DNA of 64,000 nt, from assembly GCA_963781805.1 (NCBI GenBank), contig CAWAHF010000004.1:1488001-1552000 (forward strand), in the 5' to 3' direction. Shown one piece after another: positions 45,221 to 53,087 of the stretch (positions are counted from its first letter, which is position 1; each line of letters begins with the position of its first letter). The stretch comes from JAFGPL01 sp963781805. Lineage in GTDB: Bacteria > Bacteroidota > Bacteroidia > Bacteroidales > UBA10428. The notes under the pieces were generated by a model. That model was not told the DNA's origin. It saw only the letters and a list, made by a program, of their open reading frames with translations, and did no database searches. The translations under genes were made by a program, and so were the position numbers.

Positions 45221-45750
45221 TTTTTACATGATTATTAGTTGTGGTTATTCAGAGTTAACTTCTTCATATTAATTCAGTAGTGTCCGACTAAATTATTTGT
45301 TTATCCACTACGTGGAATAGGATCTTTACTTTATTGCTTTATTACAACACTTTATCTTCCCGCTTTATAGCGGGACAGGCTCTGCGGAGAATTTCCGCGT
45401 AGCGGATTAGGAATTGTAGAAAAAAATAACCCCAAAGGCAGTGATACCTCGTAGAGGTTCTACAAAATAAGATGTATAAAGATTATAAAAGCATTTAATC
45501 GGTCAGTAGTGATATTAATTATTAACAGCTTAAGCCAGATAACAGGATATTGTCGTTTCAGGATTTTTTGTAAATTGCTTACTGGTTGGAATAACCGGAT
45601 GAATGCAATAACCTGCGTAAAATCGGCAGGCAGGCAGATATAAACATGGAATGGAGTACGAAAATTCTGAGACAGTATACAACAAATGAATAGCTATATG
45701 CGAACTATATGTACTTTTAGAGAAAAAGGCAGGGATAGTTGGGTGATATG
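45221..45750 (+). repeat. Dispersed ~300-bp non-coding repeat, copy 2 (interrupted)
   Basis: Blocks GATTATTAGTTGTGGTTATT, TTTTTTGTAAATTGCTTACT, GGAATGGAGTACGAAAATTC and GTACTTTTAGAGAAAAAGGC match copy 3 closely and copy 1 more loosely. It is split at 45275-45511 by a 237-bp insertion. Its tail reads GTTGGGTGATATG in place of TTTGGATGTTAG. Confidence 0.8.
45275..45511. mobile_element. MITE-like insertion, 237 bp, with 9-bp target duplication
   Basis: The insert is bounded by ATATTAATT on both sides (45266-45274, 45512-45520); uninterrupted copies carry this sequence once. Its ends are imperfect terminal inverted repeats: CAGTAGTGTCCGACTAAATT and, in reverse complement, CACTACTGACCGATTAAATG (15 of 20). 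It holds no ORF but contains the small palindrome CCCGCTTTATAGCGGG. A non-autonomous element moved by a DDE transposase encoded elsewhere is likely. Confidence 0.75.
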
Positions 45751-46095
45751 TACAAGGCGCACAGTACGGTGTAAAGATTCTGTAAACGTTAATTTAAACT
45801 CAAAAAATTATCTCACTCAAATACCAAATCTAATTTCAATGGGTACTAATCAATAAACTGATTGGATATTTTATAAAAATTTGTATCGAACCTTATAACA
45901 TTTAATTAAAGTAAGTGCAATTTGAATTAATTAATTTAGTTTTTCCTCTCCATATGTTGCCACTGTTGTGGCAATTAGGTTTAAAAGCATTAGTTTATTT
46001 GTTTTTTAGCTTTAGTAAACTTATTTTTATTTTAATACACTTAATTAAGTAACATTATTTATATAAGATGATGCTGAAAAAAATAAATCTGGATA
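45751..46095. other. AT-rich gap upstream of the AraC-type regulator
   Basis: No gene or strong repeat is seen. The last 150 bases are very AT-rich, including TTAATTAAGTAACATTATTT, and presumably hold the promoter of the regulator gene. Confidence 0.45.
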
Positions 46096-47247
46096 ATGGA
46101 AATAATATTTTTATTCGGGACTGTACAGGCTTTTTTCTTATCCTTATTAATATTAACTAAAAAGAAAAAATCAACAGGAGATTATGTGCTTGGTTGCTGG
46201 ATGATTTTCATTGGGTTGCATTTGCTCGATTATTATTCTTTTTCAACCATGTTGTTTTTAAAATATCCGAAAATAGGTGGTATTGGCATGAATTTTCCAT
46301 TATTACAAGGGCCATTTATGTTCGTTTATGTTCTTATCATGACAAATAAAACCGGTAGATTTAAAAAAATCTACCTGCTTAATGCACTTCCATTTGTTCT
46401 GGTCACTATTTATTTTTTGTTTAATTTCTATTTTCTAAATGCCACTGAAAAACTTTCATATTATCATATTAAAATAATCAATGTCAGCACTCCTTTTTTA
46501 AAAATAAACTGGATTCTAAATGTGTTTCTAGGCCCTGTATATGTTGTATTGTCTTTAATTAAACTAAGAAAACACTCTAAAACTATTAATAAAGAATTCT
46601 CTTATACGGAACACATTAATCTTAACTGGCTGAAGTATGTTATAGCCGGTTTAGGATTTGTCTGGATAATCGTTCTGTTAACTATGGTAGTAAGATTCTT
46701 TATTCCTTCATTATATATTGGCAAAACTGACAATTTTATTTATTTTTCAGTTACTGCTGCAGTTTTCTTTTTAGGATTTTTTGGTTTTAAACAACAAACT
46801 ATCTATTCTGATGCTTCAGGTTTTATTAAAAAACAAAAAACCGTATCCGTAGAAGAGAAAACACAAAAAGAACGTTATCAGAAATCAGGATTGAATGAAA
46901 ACAAAGCGAAAGAATATCTTGACCGGTTATTGCAATTCGTAGAAAAAGATAAACCTTATTTAGACAATAATTTAAATTTGAAAAATTTATCCGATCATCT
47001 TGGAATTTCTGCAAATCATCTGTCACAAGTAATAAATGAACAATTACATGTAAGTTTCTTCGATTTTATAAATAAGTATCGCGTAGAAGAATTTAAATCC
47101 AGGTTATCAAAACCGGATAGTAAACAATATACAATACTGGCTATTGCATATGATTGTGGATTTAATTCAAAATCGGGATTTAATATTATTTTCAAAAAAA
47201 TGACAGGTTTAACTCCATCCCAGTTTATTAAAGAAAAAACAACATAA
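46096..47247 (+). CDS. Membrane-anchored AraC-family transcriptional regulator
   Basis: A 383-residue protein. The N-terminal ~240 residues hold seven predicted helices (MEIIFLFGTVQAFFLSLLIL through FIYFSVTAAVFFLGFFGF), followed by a linker and a C-terminal AraC DNA-binding domain with two helix-turn-helices: LNLKNLSDHLGISANHLSQV and YTILAIAYDCGFNSKSGFNI, then FKKMTGLTPSQFIKE. Such 7TM-AraC proteins are frequent in Bacteroidota and may sense a ligand at the membrane. The secreted hydrolase gene 117 bases downstream is a plausible target. Confidence 0.9.
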   Translation: MEIIFLFGTVQAFFLSLLILTKKKKSTGDYVLGCWMIFIGLHLLDYYSFSTMLFLKYPKIGGIGMNFPLLQGPFMFVYVLIMTNKTGRFKKIYLLNALPFVLVTIYFLFNFYFLNATEKLSYYHIKIINVSTPFLKINWILNVFLGPVYVVLSLIKLRKHSKTINKEFSYTEHINLNWLKYVIAGLGFVWIIVLLTMVVRFFIPSLYIGKTDNFIYFSVTAAVFFLGFFGFKQQTIYSDASGFIKKQKTVSVEEKTQKERYQKSGLNENKAKEYLDRLLQFVEKDKPYLDNNLNLKNLSDHLGISANHLSQVINEQLHVSFFDFINKYRVEEFKSRLSKPDSKQYTILAIAYDCGFNSKSGFNIIFKKMTGLTPSQFIKEKTT

Positions 47248-47364
47248 TATATCCTTACTAAGAATTTTCAATAAAATATTTTGTTCACCCCTATAGGGAA
47301 AAGCGATCTGCTTTTTGTTTTTATTCATTTTTGCCGATGAATGTTTAATTAAGAAATAATAAAA

Positions 47365-48900
47365 ATGAATAAATCTGTATTAGGGTTGATTTTCTTATCA
47401 CTTAGTATTACTGCGCCTGTCTGTTCACAGAAATATCCCAAATTTGATAAAAACAGGAAATTGAATGATGGTGATATTGTTGTCAAACAAGGTATCTATG
47501 AAAATATTCATGATGAAAATTATCCTGAAAAAATAACAGCTGATTATTTCACTATGGCTGTACAAGTGAATCGTAATGATCAAAAAAGACGAATAATAAC
47601 AATTCCGATATTGAGAATACACTCATTAAGCGATAACCCTAAAGAACCTGTGTTTTTATTAAATGGAGGTCCTGGAGGTACTAATTTCTGGAATTTTGCT
47701 GTGTGGTTAATTGATGAGCATGATATAGTTATTATTGGATATCGTGGCATGGATGGATCTGTTAAACTTGATTCCAAAGCGCTGGCAAAAGCAATGGTTA
47801 CTGATTCCAATACATTTTCAGAGGAACATTTTAAAAAGATAGGTTCTGCATGGAACAAAGAGTTGAAACGTTACGAAAAAAAAGGGATTGACATTAACAA
47901 TTATAATATTATTGAAGTTATCGATGATATGGAAAATGCAAGAATTAAACTTGGTTATAATAAGATTGATTTTTTTGGCTATAGTTATGGAACCCGGCTT
48001 GCATATTTATACGGATTGCGATACCCTAATAATGTTAATCGCTCTGTTTTAGCTCTTGTAAATCCACCCGGACATTTTTATCATGATCCTGCCGTAGAAG
48101 ATAATATTGTAAAAAAGTATGAAGAAATATGGGAAAGTGATTCTTCAAATTTACAGCGATCAGATAATATAATAGAAACATTACAAAACGTATTCACAGA
48201 ATTACCTGTTAAATGGAAAAAAATTTATATTGACCCTATGAAAGTACGTTTTATGATGTATAATTATTTGCAATCCACACATGGGACTGCTCAATTATTT
48301 GATGCCTTTATTTCGGCAGAGAATGGTGATTATAGCGGATTGGCATGTCTGGTAATGATGTATGACCTGATGCCAATAATGAGAAGCAAAGGTATGGGCG
48401 ATCTGGTAGCTAAAGGTGGCACTGCCGACTATATAGAAGGGAAAAATTATTTAAGTTTAACTGATTCAAAAGAAAATTTAATAGGAGCACCGTTTTCTAA
48501 GATATTTGCAATTGTTAAGTACTCAGATTTCAATATTCGGTTGATCCCGGAAAAATATAGAAAGCTGGATACTTCCTATGTTAATACATTATTAATAAAT
48601 GGGAATCTGGATATTGCCACACCACTATCAAATGCAAAGGAATTAATTAATTATTTACCATATGGAAAACTTGTAATATTGTCTGATTGTTCACATTTTG
48701 ATCTTAGACTGAAACAACCGGAAGTTTACAGAAATATGATTAAAGAGTATTTGATATCGGGACAAGTACATGATGAGAATTTTAAACATATTCCTGCAAA
48801 TCTGAGAAAACCTGAACAAAGTCTGCAAAAAATGGGTAAAAGTTTTTATACACTAAAAAGATTAGGATTACTTAAAATAGCTGCTAAAATTGTAAATTAA
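47365..48900 (+). CDS. Secreted alpha/beta hydrolase (TAP/prolyl aminopeptidase-like)
   Basis: A 511-residue hydrolase with signal peptide (SVLGLIFLSLSITAPVCSQ). The oxyanion region is FLLNGGPGGTNFWNF, the nucleophile elbow GYSYGT has Ser207, and the remaining triad members are Asp416 in INGNLDIATP and His444 in CSHFDL. The GGPGG motif and the C-terminal arrangement match proline iminopeptidase/tripeptidyl-aminopeptidase-like enzymes, so a periplasmic peptidase is likely, though esterase activity is possible. Confidence 0.87.
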   Translation: MNKSVLGLIFLSLSITAPVCSQKYPKFDKNRKLNDGDIVVKQGIYENIHDENYPEKITADYFTMAVQVNRNDQKRRIITIPILRIHSLSDNPKEPVFLLNGGPGGTNFWNFAVWLIDEHDIVIIGYRGMDGSVKLDSKALAKAMVTDSNTFSEEHFKKIGSAWNKELKRYEKKGIDINNYNIIEVIDDMENARIKLGYNKIDFFGYSYGTRLAYLYGLRYPNNVNRSVLALVNPPGHFYHDPAVEDNIVKKYEEIWESDSSNLQRSDNIIETLQNVFTELPVKWKKIYIDPMKVRFMMYNYLQSTHGTAQLFDAFISAENGDYSGLACLVMMYDLMPIMRSKGMGDLVAKGGTADYIEGKNYLSLTDSKENLIGAPFSKIFAIVKYSDFNIRLIPEKYRKLDTSYVNTLLINGNLDIATPLSNAKELINYLPYGKLVILSDCSHFDLRLKQPEVYRNMIKEYLISGQVHDENFKHIPANLRKPEQSLQKMGKSFYTLKRLGLLKIAAKIVN

Positions 48901-48969
48901 ATTAATTTGCACATATAATCAAAGTAAATAGAGAGCAGATACGTTTTAAATGCACCCGGTACATAGCAT

Positions 48970-49077
48970 ACAATATAGCAAAAAGAGGTGAAGTGAAAAA
49001 TTGAAGCAGGTTTAGCCAGTTTGGCTTCATCCGGTTTTGATAGTGAATCGCACGCAATCCGCTTCATGCTATATTGT
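48970..49077. repeat. 108-bp inverted repeat
   Basis: ACAATATAGCA at 48970-48980 pairs exactly with TGCTATATTGT at 49067-49077, and the inner TGAAG/CTTCA adds to the stem. The interior contains GTTTAGCCAGTTTGGCTTCA. Ends just before repeat copy 3. No gene. Confidence 0.65.
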
Positions 49078-49090
49078 CAACGTTATTACC

Positions 49091-49386
49091 CCCATTCTTT
49101 TTACAGGATTATTAGTTGGGGTTATTCAGAGATACTCTCATCATATTAATTATTAACTGCATAAACCAGATAAGAAGAGATTGTCATTTCAGGATTTTTT
49201 GTAAATTGCTTACTGGTTGGGATAACCAGATAAATACAATAACCTGCCTAAAATAGGCAGGTTGGCAGATATAAACACGGAATGGAGTACGAAAATTCTA
49301 AGACAGTTTACAGCAAGTCAATAGCTAAAGTTACATGCGAAATATTTGTACTTTTAGAGAAAAAGGCAGGTAGATTTGGATGTTAG
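49091..49386 (+). repeat. Dispersed ~300-bp non-coding repeat, copy 3 (uninterrupted)
   Basis: The cleanest copy: starts near CCCATTCTTTTTACAGGATT, contains CATATTAATTATTAACTGC (the empty site of the MITE in copy 2), TTTTTTGTAAATTGCTTACT, GGAATGGAGTACGAAAATTC and GTACTTTTAGAGAAAAAGGC, and ends TTTGGATGTTAG. It lies directly upstream of the RHH/ParE-type pair. Confidence 0.82.
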
Positions 49387-49451
49387 CAACAATACAGGGA
49401 AAAGTTGTACGTGATTCATTTTTGGTGTATATTTACATCAAAAACAAAATT

Positions 49452-49691
49452 ATGGCAAGACAAAGTATATCATTTACAAAACCAAATGATGAATGGTTAA
49501 GATTACAAGTGGACAACAAAGAATACTCTAGTAAAAGTGAAGTTGTCAATGATTTGATTAGACAGGCACGTAAACAACAAGTCCAAGTTGATTGGATTAG
49601 AGCAAAACTAAATAAATCTGAAGCTAGCGGATTTACTGATGAAACTAAAGAACAAATTTTAAAACAATCAAAGTCTTTGCTTAATGGCTAA
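49452..49691 (+). CDS. Ribbon-helix-helix antitoxin (ParD-like)
   Basis: A 79-residue protein: RQSISFTKPNDEWLRLQVDN with YSSKSEVVNDLIRQARKQQ is a ParD/CC2985-type RHH that binds DNA as a dimer, followed by a toxin-binding C-terminus (DETKEQILKQSKSLLNG). The ATG at 49452 is used; the longer frame from 49380 starts in repeat copy 3. It overlaps the toxin gene by 8 bases. Confidence 0.9.
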   Translation: MARQSISFTKPNDEWLRLQVDNKEYSSKSEVVNDLIRQARKQQVQVDWIRAKLNKSEASGFTDETKEQILKQSKSLLNG

Positions 49692-49968
49692 ATATAAATT
49701 AAGTAATGAAGCTAAGGAAGACTTGATACGAATTCATCATTACGGAATTAAAAAGTTTGGAATTGCTCAAGCTGTCAAATACTTTAATACGTTTTTTGAT
49801 TATTTTGACATTATTGCTCAACGTCCATTTTCATTTGAATCTGTCGATTATATAAAAAAAGGATATAGACGATGTGTTTGTGGAGTTGACAGTATATATT
49901 ACAGAATAGAGAATAGAACAGTCGAAATAATGGCAATTATTGGTAGACAAGATTTGAATAACCTATAG
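49684..49968 (+). CDS. ParE/RelE-superfamily toxin
   Basis: A 94-residue toxin of the ParE branch: KYKLSNEAKEDLIRIHHYGI, FGIAQAVKYFNTFFDYFDII, a basic GYRRCVCGVDSIYYRIE strand and the closing VEIMAIIGRQDL. ParE toxins poison DNA gyrase; RelE relatives cut mRNA, and the choice cannot be made from sequence alone. Overlap with the antitoxin by 8 bases indicates coupling. Confidence 0.9.
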   Translation: MAKYKLSNEAKEDLIRIHHYGIKKFGIAQAVKYFNTFFDYFDIIAQRPFSFESVDYIKKGYRRCVCGVDSIYYRIENRTVEIMAIIGRQDLNNL

Positions 49969-49993
49969 TTCTTTCAAAGAAAGTATAAATACA

Positions 49994-50206
49994 ATGAGCG
50001 AGATGCGACACAGAAATAGAAAGAAATCAAAGAAAGTGAATGCTGACATGGATTCATTGATTGAGAGTGATGAGCATTTTGGATTTATTACTGGTTATTC
50101 ATCAAACGGGGTACCTTATGGATTGACACATGAGGAATTGAATGAAATAAATTCAGAGATAAAAAAAGAAGGAACGGAAAACGATAATACAGATTTTCTT
50201 TTCTAA
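49994..50206 (+). CDS. Small hypothetical protein downstream of the ParDE-like pair
   Basis: A 70-residue charged protein with a basic start (RHRNRKKSKKVNAD) and a central HFGFITGYSSNGVPYGLTHEE. A FIxGYTSxGxPYG-type motif is recalled from small conserved proteins of unknown function, so this is likely a real gene. It starts 25 bases after the toxin stop. Whether it belongs to the toxin-antitoxin operon is unknown. Confidence 0.65.
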   Translation: MSEMRHRNRKKSKKVNADMDSLIESDEHFGFITGYSSNGVPYGLTHEELNEINSEIKKEGTENDNTDFLF

Positions 50207-50227
50207 TGGCTAAAAGGACTGTGAAAA

Positions 50228-50303
50228 ACTAAAGGAGAAATATTCTCGATTACAACCTCGCATTAAACGGGTTTAATAGACTGGATTTTAAATCTCCTTT
50301 AGT
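50228..50303. repeat. Inverted repeat ACTAAAGGAGA ... TCTCCTTTAGT
   Basis: Two exact 11-bp arms (50228-50238 and 50293-50303) enclose a 54-base interior. It starts 21 bases after the small gene and could form a transcript 3' hairpin. Confidence 0.6.
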
Positions 50304-50377
50304 ATAAATTATTATTTAAGGTTAAAACTAATAAATTAATATTTTTCAAAGATATGAGTAGATAGCCGATAGCCAGA

Positions 50378-50437
50378 TAGCTACCGGAGCGCCTCTTACA
50401 CCACTCCATCAAAAAAATCCCGGTAGCTAAATTTTTT
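50378..50437 (+). terminator. Inverted repeat with T-run
   Basis: TAGCTACCGG (50378-50387) pairs with CCGGTAGCTA (50420-50429) and is followed by AA and TTTTTT. The 32-base loop is long, so it is a weak terminator candidate. Beyond it, to 50700, lie AATTGAGAATTAAGAATTG and TGAGAACTGAGAGATGAGAG low-complexity units and no gene. Confidence 0.45.
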
Positions 50438-50703
50438 CATAAGTTGGATAGCAGATTGATAAATTGAGAATTAAGAATTGAAGAGGTGAGCGTTGAGAAC
50501 TGAGAGATGAGAGCCCTCTTGCTGGCTGCAGACAGGATTACTTCGCTACAAATGATTCATTTGGGATTAAGTTCTGAACATAAAAAATCAAGGAACGCTT
50601 TTAATAAATATGTCCCGTTAAAGTAAAAGTAAATATATTTGGATCGTTGGAGTTCATTGATAGAAAAGTAGTCCGAAACCAATATTTGATAAATATTAAA
50701 ATC

Positions 50704-50710
50704 AAGGAGG
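50704..50710 (+). promoter_or_regulatory. Strong Shine-Dalgarno AAGGAGG
   Basis: A full anti-16S match 8 bases before the lipoprotein ATG. Such sites are scarce in this window, where most genes lack one, so the gene may be strongly translated or foreign. Confidence 0.6.
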
Positions 50711-50718
50711 TAAAAAAG

Positions 50719-51207
50719 ATGAAAACAATAAAAGTAATTTTATCAGCTCTGTGTTTTATATTCTTTTTCTCAGGTTGTGAAGAAAATAGCAATAATAAAT
50801 TAATATCAGGTCCTGAGATTGAATGGATATCGGGAGGGACAACAACCACTTATACATATTCCGGGGGAGTAATTTCCGGCTACTATTTCCATAGAAGTTT
50901 TAATGTAACCAAGGAATCAGGTGAAGTAACCATAAACATACAAATTCTTAATAATGATAACACCAAGGTTTCAGGCACTTTTAATGTTGAGAATGGCAAA
51001 CAATATTCATTAAAAGTTAAAGGGAGTAAAAGCGGAAGCCAGGTATCATCACCTGGTTCTAACTGTCTTTCTGTTGTATTTAGTTCACCAAATAGTCTCA
51101 CAACTCAGGAGATTAAAGTTGGCAGTTATCTTGTATCAAGTGGAGGTTTAGACACCTATTATTGTCCAACATCTTTGATTTTTGGAGAAATTAGTCTTTT
51201 GGAATAG
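50719..51207 (+). CDS. Putative lipoprotein of unknown function
   Basis: A 162-residue protein with lipoprotein signal MKTIKVILSALCFIFFFSGC, the Cys being the lipidation site. The mature part is Ser/Gly/Thr-rich with beta-strand patterning (GEVTINIQILNNDNTKVSGT, KQYSLKVKGSKSGSQVSS) and two Cys that could pair. ATG 50719 is supported by the Shine-Dalgarno site and signal peptide; the frame from 50647 is too long. No family recognised. Confidence 0.75.
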   Translation: MKTIKVILSALCFIFFFSGCEENSNNKLISGPEIEWISGGTTTTYTYSGGVISGYYFHRSFNVTKESGEVTINIQILNNDNTKVSGTFNVENGKQYSLKVKGSKSGSQVSSPGSNCLSVVFSSPNSLTTQEIKVGSYLVSSGGLDTYYCPTSLIFGEISLLE

Positions 51208-51393
51208 TTAAATTATTAAAATTTCACCAATCAGATAAAATTTTGAATCTATGCAAAAGTTTATTACCATCTCAATAATCTTGGCGCAAATTAATTAAAG
51301 CCATACCTTGATAAGGTTTCAGGCACATTACATTTGCCGGGCCCATGGATACAATAACAAAAAAATATAAAGCATAAAAGCATCTATCGGTTT

Positions 51394-51951
51394 ATGCAGA
51401 TAACAGACAAATATTTATTATCCCGGATTAAAAATAAACGTATTGAAGCTTATAAATACTTATTTGAGCTCTACTACAAAGAGCTGTATTTCTTTGCCCG
51501 AAAATTCCTTGAAAACCGGGAAGTTGCCGAAGAAATTGTACAGGATGTTTTTATCGCCTTATGGGAAAATAAAGATCTTCCGGATATTCATACATCTCTA
51601 AAATCGTATTTATACACATCCATTAAAAACCGATCCATAAACTACCTGAAAAGCAAGATCAACAACATAAAATTTGTATCTATCGAAAGTACATTAAGTG
51701 AAAATCACATTTTAGCTGACGATCAACCTCTTGAATTGGAAGAGCTTGATGAATTGATTCAAAAGGCAGTCTCATCGCTTCCTCCCAGGTGTAAAGAAAT
51801 GTTCCATCTATCAAGAAATTCGAAAATGACTTACCAGGAAATTGCTGACGCTTTGAATGTATCAAAAGAAACCGTTAAATCGCAAATAAGTGATGCGATA
51901 AAAAAGATAAAGACCTACCTTAATAAGCATTGGGAACAGATACCATTGTAA
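51394..51951 (+). CDS. RNA polymerase ECF sigma-70 factor
   Basis: A 185-residue sigma factor with region 2 (YLFELYYKELYFFARKFLEN, EIVQDVFIALWENK) and region 4 (SSLPPRCKEMFHLSRNSKMT, YQEIADALNVSKETVKSQIS). It is of the Bacteroidota FecI-like group that pairs with FecR anti-sigma factors, and the FecR gene follows 107 bases downstream. It should drive the receptor operon when released. Confidence 0.93.
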   Translation: MQITDKYLLSRIKNKRIEAYKYLFELYYKELYFFARKFLENREVAEEIVQDVFIALWENKDLPDIHTSLKSYLYTSIKNRSINYLKSKINNIKFVSIESTLSENHILADDQPLELEELDELIQKAVSSLPPRCKEMFHLSRNSKMTYQEIADALNVSKETVKSQISDAIKKIKTYLNKHWEQIPL

Positions 51952-52058
51952 TTTATCCCACGTTTAAATAAAAAATTTATCCCGGTCATCCCCCCCTACA
52001 AGAATAAAATCTTGTCATATATAGTAAGGGTTAATTTATTCTGTAAAAACAATTAAAA

Positions 52059-53039
52059 ATGGACAAAGACAAAATAATTGCCTACCTGAATAATGATGGC
52101 GAAGACTTTGATAAGGGCGAAGTAGAGCAATGGATCGAAAAAAACAGGAACGAATTTAACAGGATTAAATATGTTTGGGAAAAGGCAGGAGTTAATACTG
52201 AAGAAAATCCGAACATTGAAAAAGCCTGGATGCGGATAAATCCAAAAAACCGGAATAATGACGGAAATAAAAAGAAAAAGTTGAAGATCCTGGCAACTAG
52301 CTTTCAACGTATTGCTGCAGTGCTTGTTCTCGCTATTTCAATTGGTTTTGTGATTTACCACCAGTATGTTAAAACAACCGGGACAGAAACCATTTGGGTG
52401 GAAGTTAAAAACAATAGTGATCATATCAGGCAGGTGCAGTTGAATGATGGTTCAGAATTATGGCTGAATTTGGCTTCGAAAATACAATATCCGAAGGATT
52501 TTGCTACAAAGACCAGGAAAGTGCACATAGAGGGAGAGGTCTTTTTTGAAGTGAAACATAATAACAAAAGGCCCTTTATTGTCTATACAGAAAATTCAGT
52601 TACTACGGATTTGGGAACATCTTTTAATGTTAAGGCAGATGTGTCGGGAGATGTTCAGGTAACTGTCGTTTCAGGAAGTGTTGCTTTCTCAGGCATAGAA
52701 AACAAACATAATAAGGTAGTACTTAAAAAAGGAGAGATGGGTTTGTTTACGGCACGGAACCAGCGCATAGAGAAACAACAAAATGAAAATTTAAATTTCC
52801 TGGCATGGAAAACCGGAAAACTTACTTTCAGTAAAATACCTCTTGAAAAGGTTTGTGAAATCCTTTCCAACTACTATAAAACTAAGGTATATATAGGCAG
52901 CGACGCGTTAAGGCAAATAAATCTTACGGCCAATTATGACAATAAAAAGCTCGGGGAGGTTTTGGAAATCATGCGACTCACATTGAATATTCAATATCAA
53001 TATAGAGATTCCTCAGTTGTTTTGTCATTTGCGAAGTGA
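52059..53039 (+). CDS. FecR-family anti-sigma factor
   Basis: A 326-residue inner-membrane regulator. The cytoplasmic N-terminus (~1-80) should hold the sigma factor, a single helix follows (IAAVLVLAISIGFVIYH), then the periplasmic FecR domain (VQLNDGSELWLNLASKIQYP, KVHIEGEVFFEVKHNNKRPF, VYTENSVTTDLGTSFNVKA) and a C-terminal DUF4974 (LTFSKIPLEKVCEILSNYY). It relays receptor occupancy to the ECF sigma factor. Confidence 0.93.
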   Translation: MDKDKIIAYLNNDGEDFDKGEVEQWIEKNRNEFNRIKYVWEKAGVNTEENPNIEKAWMRINPKNRNNDGNKKKKLKILATSFQRIAAVLVLAISIGFVIYHQYVKTTGTETIWVEVKNNSDHIRQVQLNDGSELWLNLASKIQYPKDFATKTRKVHIEGEVFFEVKHNNKRPFIVYTENSVTTDLGTSFNVKADVSGDVQVTVVSGSVAFSGIENKHNKVVLKKGEMGLFTARNQRIEKQQNENLNFLAWKTGKLTFSKIPLEKVCEILSNYYKTKVYIGSDALRQINLTANYDNKKLGEVLEIMRLTLNIQYQYRDSSVVLSFAK

Positions 53040-53087
53040 TTTGATATTAAGCAGTTTAAATATAAAGTCTAAAATAAGAAATTGTAT

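Noticed and set aside
45061..50437. Integron-type gene cassette array
   Set aside because: Long dyads and a toxin-antitoxin cassette suggested attC sites, but no paired GTTRRRY/RYYYAAC core sites and no integrase were seen.
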